From positions 124,001-188,000 of the forward strand of contig NZ_KK211347.1 of assembly GCF_000621785.1 (NCBI RefSeq): a DNA stretch of 64,000 nt, in the 5' to 3' direction. The stretch's first letter is position 1. Each line of letters begins with the position of its first letter. The notes below the pieces were generated by a model that was not told where the DNA came from, did no database searches, and saw only the letters and a list, made by a program, of their open reading frames with translations. The stretch comes from Ruminococcus flavefaciens ND2009 (GTDB taxonomy: Bacteria; Bacillota; Clostridia; Oscillospirales; Ruminococcaceae). A program made the position numbers and the translations under genes. Shown piece after piece: positions 7,391 to 16,800 of this stretch.

Positions 7391-9976
7391 TTATTCGTCC
7401 ATTCTGCGCAGGCGCCACTCGTCGTACTGCATTTTCGACATGAGAACCTTTCTTGGCTTTGCACCCTCGCTGGCGCCGATGACTCCGCGCTCCTCCAGCT
7501 CGTCCATTATTCTTGCAGCCCTTGCGTAGCCCAGCTTCAGCTTTCTCTGGAGCATTGATGTGGAAAGCTGTCCTGCCTCCACGGCTACCTTTATGGCTGC
7601 CTCAACTATATCCTCGTCGCTGTTTCCGCCGGAGTGGGAGCCGCTGTCGCTTCCGCCGGAGTCTCCGCCTGACTGAGTGGAATAACTGTCAACTGCACCT
7701 GTTATCTCGGGATCGTAGGCGACTTCTGCCTGCGCCTTTATGTAGCGGACCGTCTCGGCAATGTCCTCATTGGGTGAGAAGCAGCCCTGTACACGGACGG
7801 GCTTGCCTGCACCGATAGGCATATACAGCATATCGCCGTTGCCCAGGAGCTTGTCCGCACCTGCCATATCTATGATGGTACGGGAGTCTATCTGGGACTT
7901 TACCGAAAGGGCGATACGGCTGGGGATATTGGCTTTGATAAGACCTGTGATAACGTCCGTGGTAGGACGCTGTGTAGCGACTACAAGGTGCATACCTGCG
8001 GCACGTCCCATCTGTGCAAGACGGCAGATGTAGTCCTCGACCTCCTTGCCTGCAACCAGCATCATATCAGCCAGCTCGTCGATGAATATGACTACCTGAG
8101 GCATGGGGTCACGGTCGCCGTCCACCTCTGCCAGCTCGTTGTAGGACTTCAGGTCGTTGGCACCTGCATCGGCGAAGATGTTGTATCTGCGCATCATTTC
8201 ATTCACCGCCCAGCTCAGGGCACCTGCGGCGCGCTTACAGTCGGTGACTATGGGAATGAGCAGGTGGGGAATGTCCTCAAATATCTTGAATTCAACTATT
8301 TTCGGGTCGATGAGTATGAGCTTTACCTCGTCGGGAGTTGCGTTGTAGAGTATGCTCATGATGATGGAACGGGTGCAGACAGACTTACCCGAACCCGTAG
8401 TACCTGCGATGATGACATGGGGCATCTTTGAGATGTCGCCCAGGATAATGTTGCCCGTGATGTCCTTGCCCACTGCAAAGGTCAGCTTGCTCTTTGACTC
8501 CTTGAACTCGGGAGAGGCGATTATCTCGCGGAGAGTTACCGTGTCCTTGGTGGAGTTGGGTATCTCGATACCCACCGCTGCCTTGCCGGGGACGGGAGCC
8601 TCGATACGGACGCCCTGTGCCGCAAGGCTGAGGGCTATATCGTCCTCAAGGCCCTTTATCTTCGAGACCTTTATTCCGGGGCCCGGCTGTATCTCATAAC
8701 GGGTTATGGAGGGACCGCGGAAGATGTCCTTTATCTTGACCTCAACGCCGAAGCTGGAGAGGGTGTTCTTTATGACCTCAGCCTTTTCGCGCATCTCCTC
8801 AACAGCCTCCGCACGGTTTGAGCGCACCTCGGGGCGTGTGAGTATGTCGATAGGGGGGAGTATGTAAATAGGCTTGACCTCCTCGGGCTCTTCCTCCTCT
8901 ACGGGGAGCTCCTCTTCGGGAGTATCGGGCTTGCCGTCGGCAGCCTTGCTTATGAGCTGCTCAAGTCCCTCGTCTGCGGGCTCGGGAGCGGTCTCCGCCT
9001 CGGCGTCTATAATGACGGGCTCAGGCTTGGGAGCGTTGCGTACAGGCTGGGGCTCATGCTCGTAAATGTCTATATCTATTGCCTTCTCCTCGGGAGTAGG
9101 CTCACTGCTGTCGTGTACTATAAGGTGGTCGGTGGGAAGGGGAATATCCATGAAGAAGCCGTCAGGGAGAGCCTCCACCGCCTTTTTCTGCTGCTCCGCC
9201 TTCTCAGAAGGTCTCCGCGAGGATCTTCTGGGATTTGTCATGCTGATAGCCTCAAGGTCGGCGTCGAAGTCCTTTTTCTCCTTGTCATCGTCCAGGTCGT
9301 CGTCCTCGAAGGCGTCAACGAATTCGCCGCCCACAAGCATATTCTGTATGCCGTTGACACATCTGCCGATGAAGGTGAAGGGAGTTGCCAGGAGCTTTAA
9401 GAAGTCCACAAGTCCCCGTCCCGAAAGGAGCATACCGAAGACGAAAAAGAACACCAGGGCGATTATCATAGAGCCTGTCCTGCCAAGGAATTTCAGCAGG
9501 GGACCTGCTATGACAAGGCTTGCCACGCCGCCGCTTTTCAGCTTTGCGCCCTCCTCGTAGAGTATCTTGAAGTGTCCTGCGAAGGTGCCGCCGGGAATGC
9601 GTCCCACCACGAATATCTGGTAGGCTGCGCTTGCCAGGAATATCATGGCTATGCACCAGACCGTCCTGCCGCTGATGTCCTTGCGGCTCTGCTCGGTGCC
9701 CAGCTTTACGGCGGTATATATGAGTATCACGGGGATAAGGAAGGCTGCTACGCCGAAAACTCCCAGCACAAGATTGTGGAGCGCCAGCCAGCCCTTGTTT
9801 CCCTTTATGAGCACCATAAGTGCCGTGAGTATGCCGAGTGCGAAAAGAAGAATTGACCAGAACTGATTGCTCTCGTTCTGCGGAGCGCTCTTAGCGCTGC
9901 TTTTTACTGGTTCTCTGCGGGGCGTTTCGGGCTTTTTTGCCTTTGAGCTCCCCGTTTTTTTCTTTGCTTCTGCCAT
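7391..9976 (-). CDS. ftsK: DNA translocase FtsK/SpoIIIE
   Basis: Pumps DNA through the closing septum during division or, in spore formers, into the forespore. The 861-residue protein has an N-terminal block of four to five membrane helices, a long acidic linker, the motor domain with Walker A GTTGSGKSV (near residue 525) and Walker B VVIFIDELADMM, and a C-terminal gamma winged-helix domain that reads DNA polarity sequences. ATG 9976 has GGAGG five bases upstream and beats the two earlier in-frame starts. It lies directly downstream of the ClpP-like gene, a common clostridial pairing. Confidence 0.93.
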   Translation of the reverse strand: MAEAKKKTGSSKAKKPETPRREPVKSSAKSAPQNESNQFWSILLFALGILTALMVLIKGNKGWLALHNLVLGVFGVAAFLIPVILIYTAVKLGTEQSRKDISGRTVWCIAMIFLASAAYQIFVVGRIPGGTFAGHFKILYEEGAKLKSGGVASLVIAGPLLKFLGRTGSMIIALVFFFVFGMLLSGRGLVDFLKLLATPFTFIGRCVNGIQNMLVGGEFVDAFEDDDLDDDKEKKDFDADLEAISMTNPRRSSRRPSEKAEQQKKAVEALPDGFFMDIPLPTDHLIVHDSSEPTPEEKAIDIDIYEHEPQPVRNAPKPEPVIIDAEAETAPEPADEGLEQLISKAADGKPDTPEEELPVEEEEPEEVKPIYILPPIDILTRPEVRSNRAEAVEEMREKAEVIKNTLSSFGVEVKIKDIFRGPSITRYEIQPGPGIKVSKIKGLEDDIALSLAAQGVRIEAPVPGKAAVGIEIPNSTKDTVTLREIIASPEFKESKSKLTFAVGKDITGNIILGDISKMPHVIIAGTTGSGKSVCTRSIIMSILYNATPDEVKLILIDPKIVEFKIFEDIPHLLIPIVTDCKRAAGALSWAVNEMMRRYNIFADAGANDLKSYNELAEVDGDRDPMPQVVIFIDELADMMLVAGKEVEDYICRLAQMGRAAGMHLVVATQRPTTDVITGLIKANIPSRIALSVKSQIDSRTIIDMAGADKLLGNGDMLYMPIGAGKPVRVQGCFSPNEDIAETVRYIKAQAEVAYDPEITGAVDSYSTQSGGDSGGSDSGSHSGGNSDEDIVEAAIKVAVEAGQLSTSMLQRKLKLGYARAARIMDELEERGVIGASEGAKPRKVLMSKMQYDEWRLRRMDE

Positions 9977-10035
9977 TTCTGCCTCCATTTTGTTCCGTGT
10001 ATGTACTGTGCCGCCCTTTGCGGTCACAGCTGCGG

Positions 10036-10746
10036 TCAGTCCGCATATCTTTTCTCTGTATTCTCTATCATGCCGTAAAGGCTGTCCATTGCATCGCCGA
10101 GGCTTCCGAGACTGTCGATGAGCCCCAGCTCCACGGCTCTTTCTCCCTCCAGCACCGTTCCCACGTCCAGCACCAGCTCTTCCGTGTTCATGGTGAGCCT
10201 TCTCAGCTCCTCACCGGAGATACGGCTGTGGCGTGTGATGAAGCCGGCTATCCTGTCCTGCATCTTCTCAAAGTAGGAGAGGGTCTGGGGGACTCCCAGG
10301 ACTGTGCCGTTCATTCTGACGGGGTGGATAGTCATTGACGCCGTGGGGACTATAAATGAGCGTTTTGCGCTGACGGCAAGGGGGACGCCTATGGAGTGAC
10401 CTCCGCCCACCACCAGCGACACCGTGGGAGTCTTCATGCCTGCGATGAGCTCCGCAATGGCGAGACCTGCTTCAACGTCGCCGCCCACGGTGTTGAGGAT
10501 AATGAGAAGCCCCTCAACGCTCCTGTCCTGCTCTATAGCCACAAGGGCAGGGATAATGTGTTCGTATTTGGTGGTCTTGTTCTGCTCCGATAGGACGTAG
10601 TGTCCTTCTATCTGACCGATGACGGTCAGGCAGTGGATGAGATGCTTTGAGTTCCGTGAGACAGACTGACCTGTCTCCCTTATCATCTCTGCCTCGTCGG
10701 CAGCCTCCTCTGCGGAGCTTACAGCTTTTTCCGTATGTTCTGACAT
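10036..10746 (-). CDS. ClpP-like serine protease, TepA family
   Basis: A 236-residue protein of the ClpP/TepA (translocation-enhancing peptidase) group. The core has NTVGGDVEAGLAIAELI, the serine region GGGHSIGVPLA, and the histidine segment TIHPVRMNG, so the catalytic Ser and His appear present. TepA proteins are cytoplasmic or membrane-associated and poorly characterised. The start is ATG 10746, eight bases after GGAGG; a GTG three codons earlier is too close to that site. A strong promoter lies at 10801-10829 and ftsK follows. Confidence 0.85.
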   Translation of the reverse strand: MSEHTEKAVSSAEEAADEAEMIRETGQSVSRNSKHLIHCLTVIGQIEGHYVLSEQNKTTKYEHIIPALVAIEQDRSVEGLLIILNTVGGDVEAGLAIAELIAGMKTPTVSLVVGGGHSIGVPLAVSAKRSFIVPTASMTIHPVRMNGTVLGVPQTLSYFEKMQDRIAGFITRHSRISGEELRRLTMNTEELVLDVGTVLEGERAVELGLIDSLGSLGDAMDSLYGMIENTEKRYAD

Positions 10747-10800
10747 GGTATACACCTCCGAGGATATTCTGTCCTTTCCTGCGTGAGCGTATACATTATT

Positions 10801-10829
10801 ATTATATACTTTTACCGACTAAAAGTCAA
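10801..10829 (-). promoter_or_regulatory. Sigma-70-type promoter for tepA-ftsK
   Basis: On the minus strand TTGACT, a 17-base spacer, then TATAAT, about 55 bases before the tepA start. Confidence 0.8.
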
Positions 10830-10901
10830 TAGAGGAGCGGGAGGACGGTGCCGTACCGCTGCGGTGCAGCAGAGCCTTTTGTGAAAAATGCAGTTTTTCA
10901 C

Positions 10902-10930
10902 TTGACAAATCATAGGTTTTATTGTATATT
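10902..10930 (+). promoter_or_regulatory. Sigma-70-type promoter for the first GH9 gene
   Basis: TTGACA at 10902-10907, 17 bases, then TATATT at 10925-10930, about 65 bases before the GH9 start. Confidence 0.75.
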
Positions 10931-10996
10931 TAAAGTGTATAGGTACGGCATAGGGCTGTATCTGAAAAAATATTTAATACGAGAGGGGTATTAAAA

Positions 10997-13429
10997 ATGA
11001 TCTTAAAAAAGCTCACAGCAGCAGTTTCTGCTCTGGCTATGTCGGCAGGCGTGCTGGCATATATGCCCGCAGGCACAACGGGTAACGTTTCAGCAGCAGA
11101 ATCAAAGTACAACTATGCAGAGGCACTCCAGAAGTCAATGTTCTTCTATGAGGTACAGCAGTCAGGCGTACTTCCCGAGTGGAACAACGTTACATGGCGT
11201 GCCGATTCAATGGTGGACGAGAACGGCAAGGAGACCGACAAGGTACCCGGCGGCTGGTTCGACGCAGGCGACCACTTCAAGTTCTGCCTTACAAACGCTT
11301 ATTCGGCTTCCATGATGGCATGGGGCTATATCCAGTACAAGGACGCTGTCGACAAGGCGGGTCTGGGCGAGCTTTACCGCAACAACCTCCAGTGGGGTCT
11401 TGATTACGTTATGAACTGCGATCAGGGCGACGGTAAGGTAGTAGGTACTATCGGAGACTTTACAGGCGGCTCTACAGACCATAACATCTGGTGCAGCGCT
11501 GAGGTCTACCTCCGCAAGCACCACCTCAACAACGGCGACTGGGAGCGTCCCTATGACGTTATAGACAACGCTTCTGTTGCAGGTCTTTCGGCTGCTGCAC
11601 TGGCAGAGGGATATATCGTATTCAAGGATACCGATCCCGAAAAGGCAAATCAGTATCTCAAGCACGCAAAGGACCTCTTTGAGGGCGCTGACAAGAGCAG
11701 ATCATGCAAGGACATCGGCGGAATGAACGGAATGTACAAGACCGAGTCGTGGATCGATGACTGTATGTTCGCTGCACTGTGGCTCTACAAGGCTACAGGC
11801 GACAAGTCCTACCTTGAAAAGGTAGAGAAGGACTATATCCCCAACTTCCCCAAGGAGGAGCAGTCCACATCAAGAAAGTTCACATGGGGTCTCTGCTGGG
11901 ACGATACTTCCCAGGCAGCTGCTTACCTCTATGCTGAGATAACAAAGGATCAGGAATGGATCGACCACTGCGCACGCCACATCAAGTACTGGATGGGCGA
12001 GGACAGCGAGAAGAAATTCCAGAACATCACTCCCAAGGGACTGTCATGGCTGTTCCAGTGGGGCTGCCTCCGTCATGCTACAACAACTGCATGGCTGGCT
12101 AAGCTGGAGTGTGACACTATCCTCAAGGGCACAGAATATGAGTCAAAGTACAATACATGGGCTGAAAAGCAGATGGATTACTGCTTCGGCGACAACGAAG
12201 AGGGCATAAGCTATGTTCTCGGTATGGGCAAGGAGTGGCCTAAGGCTATCCACCACAGAACTACTTCCGGTATCCATGATGACCACTGGAACGAGCTGGG
12301 TCAGGCATCAGGCGGCAACGAGGGCTGGCAGACAGAGTATGCTCATACTCTCTACGGCGCTCTCATCGGCGGTCCTGACAGCAAGGGCAACTACGGCAAC
12401 TACAAGGTAGCCGATTTCCAGTACACCGAGGTAGCTATCGACTACAACGCAGGTTATACCGCAGCTCTCTGCGCTATGATCGACGATCACGGCGGATCAC
12501 CTTTAGCTGACTTCCCGCCTACAGAGACTCCCACATGGGACGAGTGGCAGGTAGCAGCTATTGCAAACGCAAATACAGACAGCTACAGCGAGATCAAGGC
12601 ATGGGCTATGAACCATACAGCTTGGCCTGCAAGAGTTGCCAAAGATATTGAGTACCACTACTACTTCGATATATCCGAGCTTGTAAGCGCAGGTCTCACT
12701 ATCGACGATGTTACTGTAGAGGGCAAGGCTCAGCAGTACAGCGCAGGCGAACAGGGCTACGGCACAGTTTCAGGTCCTTATAAATATGAAGGAGACCCCA
12801 CAGGCAATACCTACTACGCTCTCGTTAAGTTCGAGGACGGCAGAGCTATCCAGCCTACAGGTCAGAGCGAGCACAGAGACGAGGTACAGTTCAGAGTTTC
12901 TATCCCCGACAGCAAGGGCGTTAAGTGGGACTATACCAATGACTGGTCCTACAAGGGCGGTCTCGGCAAGGCTACAGACCTCAAGAAGGCTGACTCACTG
13001 AACAAGAATATCACTATGTATGTTGACGGCAAGCTCGTATGGGGCGTTGAGCCCGACGGCACTGAGCCCGAGCCCTACACAGTTCCCGGGAGTAATCCCA
13101 CCACAACGACCTCAACAACTACTACAACAACCACAACAACAAGCTCAGATACCACCACTACCACCACAACTACTGCCCCAACTGATGACATCCTTTGGGG
13201 AGACACTAACTGCGACAGCAAGGTCGAGCTGGCAGATGCTGTTCTCATAATGCAGTCCATCGCTAACCCCGACAAGTACGGTCTGAATGGTACTTATGAG
13301 AAGCACCTCACAGAAAAGGGCCGCAAGAACGGCGACGTAGACCCCGATGTTGCGGGACTTACAAGCAATGATGCACTGGCTATCCAGGAGTATCTGCTTC
13401 ACAAAATAAGCTCACTTCCTAAAAAGTAA
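10997..13429 (+). CDS. GH9-CBM3c cellulase with dockerin
   Basis: A secreted 810-residue cellulase. Residues 1-35 are a signal peptide. The GH9 catalytic domain follows, with the catalytic aspartates in DAGDH (89-93), the HHRTTSG motif near 418, and the proton donor Glu near 478 in TEVAIDYNAG. A family 3c carbohydrate module occupies about 510-685; GH9-CBM3c pairs are typically processive endoglucanases. A Thr-rich linker leads to a C-terminal dockerin (about 731-805) whose first calcium loop reads DTNCDSKVELAD. It has its own promoter and terminator, so it is probably a single-gene unit. Action on cellulose is inferred from the family. Confidence 0.93.
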   Translation: MILKKLTAAVSALAMSAGVLAYMPAGTTGNVSAAESKYNYAEALQKSMFFYEVQQSGVLPEWNNVTWRADSMVDENGKETDKVPGGWFDAGDHFKFCLTNAYSASMMAWGYIQYKDAVDKAGLGELYRNNLQWGLDYVMNCDQGDGKVVGTIGDFTGGSTDHNIWCSAEVYLRKHHLNNGDWERPYDVIDNASVAGLSAAALAEGYIVFKDTDPEKANQYLKHAKDLFEGADKSRSCKDIGGMNGMYKTESWIDDCMFAALWLYKATGDKSYLEKVEKDYIPNFPKEEQSTSRKFTWGLCWDDTSQAAAYLYAEITKDQEWIDHCARHIKYWMGEDSEKKFQNITPKGLSWLFQWGCLRHATTTAWLAKLECDTILKGTEYESKYNTWAEKQMDYCFGDNEEGISYVLGMGKEWPKAIHHRTTSGIHDDHWNELGQASGGNEGWQTEYAHTLYGALIGGPDSKGNYGNYKVADFQYTEVAIDYNAGYTAALCAMIDDHGGSPLADFPPTETPTWDEWQVAAIANANTDSYSEIKAWAMNHTAWPARVAKDIEYHYYFDISELVSAGLTIDDVTVEGKAQQYSAGEQGYGTVSGPYKYEGDPTGNTYYALVKFEDGRAIQPTGQSEHRDEVQFRVSIPDSKGVKWDYTNDWSYKGGLGKATDLKKADSLNKNITMYVDGKLVWGVEPDGTEPEPYTVPGSNPTTTTSTTTTTTTTTSSDTTTTTTTTAPTDDILWGDTNCDSKVELADAVLIMQSIANPDKYGLNGTYEKHLTEKGRKNGDVDPDVAGLTSNDALAIQEYLLHKISSLPKK

Positions 13430-13449
13430 TAATCAATTCACAAATAAGA

Positions 13450-13483
13450 AATAAGAGGAAATTCGTTTCCTCTTATTTTTTTT
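13450..13483 (+). terminator. Intrinsic terminator after the first GH9 gene
   Basis: A perfect 12-bp stem with a TTCG tetraloop followed by a T run. Confidence 0.9.
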
Positions 13484-13552
13484 AGCTTTTTGTCAATCTG
13501 CACAATTATGCTTACTTGCCATTAGGAAAATGAACGAATTTCCAGAAAACTA

Positions 13553-13581
13553 TTTACTTTTTTTTCGCGATATAATATAAT
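13553..13581 (+). promoter_or_regulatory. Promoter for the second GH9 gene
   Basis: TTTACT at 13553-13558, 17 bases, then TATAAT at 13576-13581. A second, overlapping TATAAT sits at 13571. The untranslated leader is about 130 bases, with no recognised riboswitch. Confidence 0.7.
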
Positions 13582-13717
13582 ATGATTGATGAGTTAGGAT
13601 TAGTGCAGGTTCTGTTCGGACACCGAGCTCATCGCTCAAAAAACACGGTATAACCGCGATGTTTGCACTGGCATTGCGTTATAAATTTATATTTAAAAAA
13701 TCAGGGAGGGTATTCAA

Positions 13718-16700
13718 ATGCACAAGAAAATTGCAAAAGCAGTCACAAGCAGCCTGATGGCAGCTTCAATGGTTGCTTCAAGTGTTGCAGCTCTCATTCC
13801 TATGAGCGCAGCAGCAGGTAACTGTCTTGGACAGAACGACTTCGATGAAGGAATCGGTCTTCCTTGGCATATTTGCGTAACAAACCCCGCAGAGCAGAAG
13901 TTCGATATCTCAGGTGGTACATATAACTGTACTATCGTTAACCCCGGCGGAAAGCAGCGCGGCGGTGACTCCAGATGGGACTGTCAGTTCAGACACAGAA
14001 GTCTCCACATCGAGTCAGGTCATAAGTACACAATCCACTGGGAAGTTGATGCTTCAGAGGCCGGTGAGCTCCACACTCATATCGCACCTCTTGACGGTGT
14101 AAACGGTGTATGGCAGAACAACGCTGAGAAGTGGGATCAGGGTTGGACAAACGTTTCCATCTCATCCGGTAAGAACAGCTTCGACAGCTCTTTCACAGCT
14201 TCAAAGACTCTGGAAGTTGCTGAGTGGGCATTCCACTATGGTGGTGCCGGTTCATACCAGCCCAAGGATTGTTTCCCTGAGGGAACAACTCTGAAGTTCG
14301 ATAACATGACTCTCGATTGCGAGACTTGTGGTTCTAAATTCGTGAGCGCAAAAGAGACACCCTGCCTCTGGGATCCTACAAACGAGCTGGGCGTTATCAC
14401 TCCCAGAAGCGACGTAAGAATCAACCAGGTTGGTTACTTCAAGGGCGCTGACAAGAAGGCTACTTATGCTACAAGCAAGGAGATCTCTTCTCCTGTAAGC
14501 TTCTCAGTTAAGAAGGGCGGCACAACTGTATTCGAGGGCAAGGGTACTCCCATTGGCTTCGATAAGGATGCAGGCGACTACTGCCAGATCCTCGACTTCT
14601 CATCAGTTGACGAGCCCGGCACATATACTATCGAAGTAGACGATACTTCAAATACTTACCTCAACAAGAAGACAAACGAGACTTATAAGAAGTATATCAG
14701 CCACGAGTTCAAGATCGGTGATGGTGATACATATAACGGCATCCTCAAGGACGCTATGAACTATTACTATCAGAACCGTTCAGGTATGGCTATCGAGGAG
14801 AAGTACATCACTTCTTACAATCCTAAGGACAAGAAGTCCAAGCTCGCACATGCAGGCGGTCACGCACCTTCAGATATGGCTTATGTACAGTCTAAGTGGG
14901 TAAGAGCTTATGGTCAGGAATTCGACGGAGATAAGGACTATCAGATCGACTGCGTAGGCGGTTGGTACGATGCCGGTGACCACGGTAAGTACGTTGTTAA
15001 CGGCGGTATCTCTGTATGGACTCTCCAGAATATGTATGAGAGATCAAAGGCTCAGGGTACAGACTCTAAGTGGGCTGATGATAAGACAATGTCTATTCCT
15101 CAGAGCTACAGCGTAGGTAATATCAAGTTTGACGGTACAGGTTCACCTGACGTTCTTGATGAAGCAAGAGTTGAGCTCGAGTGGATGTTCAACATGATCG
15201 TTACTTCTAAGGATTCAGCTTGGAAGGACTGCGTAGGCCTTGTATACCACAAGATGCACGACCACAAGTGGACAGGTCTTGCTACTACACCTGTTGATTA
15301 CGCAGACGAGTGGGGCACAACTCGTATAGTTAAGCCTCCTACGTATGCTGCTACATTCAATATGATCGCTTGTGCTGCACAGGCTGCACGTCTGTGGAAG
15401 GGATACGATGACGCATTTGCTGCAGAGTGTCTCGAGAAGGCTGAGACTTCATGGAAGGCTGTAATGGCTAAGGAGAAAAAGTGGCACGGCGTAGACAACG
15501 GCAAGGATGCTTGGGAGACGGATCCTCAGTTCGCTCCTCTCGATCAGGCTATCGGCGGCGGCGGCTACGGTGATACATACGTAGACGACGATGCTTACTG
15601 GGCAGCTTGTGAGCTCTTCTCAACAACAGGTGATGACGAGTACTACAACTTCCTCAAGGATTATAAGAACATCCACGAGGGCGACGGCCACGATAAGGCT
15701 TTCGACATCACTTGCAGCCTCGGCGGCGGTGAGAACAACGGTTCATTCAGCTCATTCAACTGGGGTTGTACAGCCGGTCTGGGTACTCTGTCACTCCTCC
15801 TCAGCGATAAGACAACTGCTGCTGATAAGGCAACAATCGAGGAGAACATCAAGAGAGCAGCTGATACATACATCGACTTCGAGAACAGTTCTAAGAACGG
15901 TATGGGTATTCCTTACAAGGGAACTGAGTTTGAAGATCCGATCAACCTCGGACCTGGTGTCAAGGTTGAGGGTTATGAGTGGGGTTCAAACTCATTCGTA
16001 ATCAACAATGCTATCGTAATGGGTTATGCTTACGACGTATCTAACAACGATATGAAGTATGCTAACGGTATGATCTCAGCTCTCGACTACATCTTCGGAC
16101 GTAACGGTCTTGGCTTCTCATTCGTTACCGGCTACGGTACATATCACTCTGAGAATCCTCACCACAGATACTGGTCTTACGAGCTTGACCACGACTTCCC
16201 GATGGCTCCTTCAGGAGTTATGTCAGGTGGTTGCGGCGCAGGCCTCCAGGATCCTTATGTTGGCGGTCTCGGCTATAAGCACGGTGAAGTTGCTTCACAG
16301 AAGTGCTTCGTTGACTCCATCGAGGCTTGGTCTGTAAACGAGGTTACTATCAACTGGAACGCTCCTTTCGCATGGGCTATGTCATTCTTCGATGATGAGG
16401 CTCCTGAATTTGGAAAGACTCCTTCTGTTATTACAACCACAACAACTACACCTCAGGTTGTAACTACAACTACAACAGCACCTGTTACAGATGTACTCTG
16501 GGGCGATACAAACTGCGACGGCAAGGTTGAGCTGGCTGACGCTATCCTCATCATGCAGGCTCTCGCTAACCCCGACAAGTATGGTCTCCAGGGCAGCGAC
16601 AGCAAGCACCTTAAGGATCAGGGTAAGATCAACGGTGACGTTGATAAGGCAACTGCAGGTCTGACTGCTAACGATGCACTCTTTATCCAGGAGTTCCTCC

Positions 16701-16735
16701 TCCACACAAGACCTACACTCAATCCTAACGCATAA
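13718..16735 (+). CDS. CBM4-Ig-GH9 cellulase with dockerin
   Basis: A secreted 1005-residue multidomain cellulase. After a signal peptide (1-33) comes a CBM4/9-like beta-sandwich (about 35-200), an Ig-like CelD_N domain starting at VRINQVGYF (about 228-330), and a GH9 domain (about 340-890). Catalytic residues are the aspartates of DAGDH (D418 on) and Glu 875 in NEVTINWNAPF. The domain order matches the CbhA/CelK and CelD style of cellulosomal GH9 enzymes. A short Thr linker joins a dockerin (about 926-1000) nearly identical to that of the first GH9 enzyme, so both probably bind the same cohesin type. Confidence 0.93.
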   Translation: MHKKIAKAVTSSLMAASMVASSVAALIPMSAAAGNCLGQNDFDEGIGLPWHICVTNPAEQKFDISGGTYNCTIVNPGGKQRGGDSRWDCQFRHRSLHIESGHKYTIHWEVDASEAGELHTHIAPLDGVNGVWQNNAEKWDQGWTNVSISSGKNSFDSSFTASKTLEVAEWAFHYGGAGSYQPKDCFPEGTTLKFDNMTLDCETCGSKFVSAKETPCLWDPTNELGVITPRSDVRINQVGYFKGADKKATYATSKEISSPVSFSVKKGGTTVFEGKGTPIGFDKDAGDYCQILDFSSVDEPGTYTIEVDDTSNTYLNKKTNETYKKYISHEFKIGDGDTYNGILKDAMNYYYQNRSGMAIEEKYITSYNPKDKKSKLAHAGGHAPSDMAYVQSKWVRAYGQEFDGDKDYQIDCVGGWYDAGDHGKYVVNGGISVWTLQNMYERSKAQGTDSKWADDKTMSIPQSYSVGNIKFDGTGSPDVLDEARVELEWMFNMIVTSKDSAWKDCVGLVYHKMHDHKWTGLATTPVDYADEWGTTRIVKPPTYAATFNMIACAAQAARLWKGYDDAFAAECLEKAETSWKAVMAKEKKWHGVDNGKDAWETDPQFAPLDQAIGGGGYGDTYVDDDAYWAACELFSTTGDDEYYNFLKDYKNIHEGDGHDKAFDITCSLGGGENNGSFSSFNWGCTAGLGTLSLLLSDKTTAADKATIEENIKRAADTYIDFENSSKNGMGIPYKGTEFEDPINLGPGVKVEGYEWGSNSFVINNAIVMGYAYDVSNNDMKYANGMISALDYIFGRNGLGFSFVTGYGTYHSENPHHRYWSYELDHDFPMAPSGVMSGGCGAGLQDPYVGGLGYKHGEVASQKCFVDSIEAWSVNEVTINWNAPFAWAMSFFDDEAPEFGKTPSVITTTTTTPQVVTTTTTAPVTDVLWGDTNCDGKVELADAILIMQALANPDKYGLQGSDSKHLKDQGKINGDVDKATAGLTANDALFIQEFLLHTRPTLNPNA

Positions 16736-16753
16736 TCACTGATTATGAATAAT

Positions 16754-16783
16754 AAAGCGGCGCTTCGGCGCCGCTTTGCTTTA
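16754..16783 (+). terminator. Terminator-like hairpin after the second GH9 gene
   Basis: A 10-bp GC-rich stem (AAAGCGGCGC and its complement) with a TTCG loop. The T tract after it is short. Confidence 0.7.
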
Positions 16784-16800
16784 TAAAAGGAGGGGATATT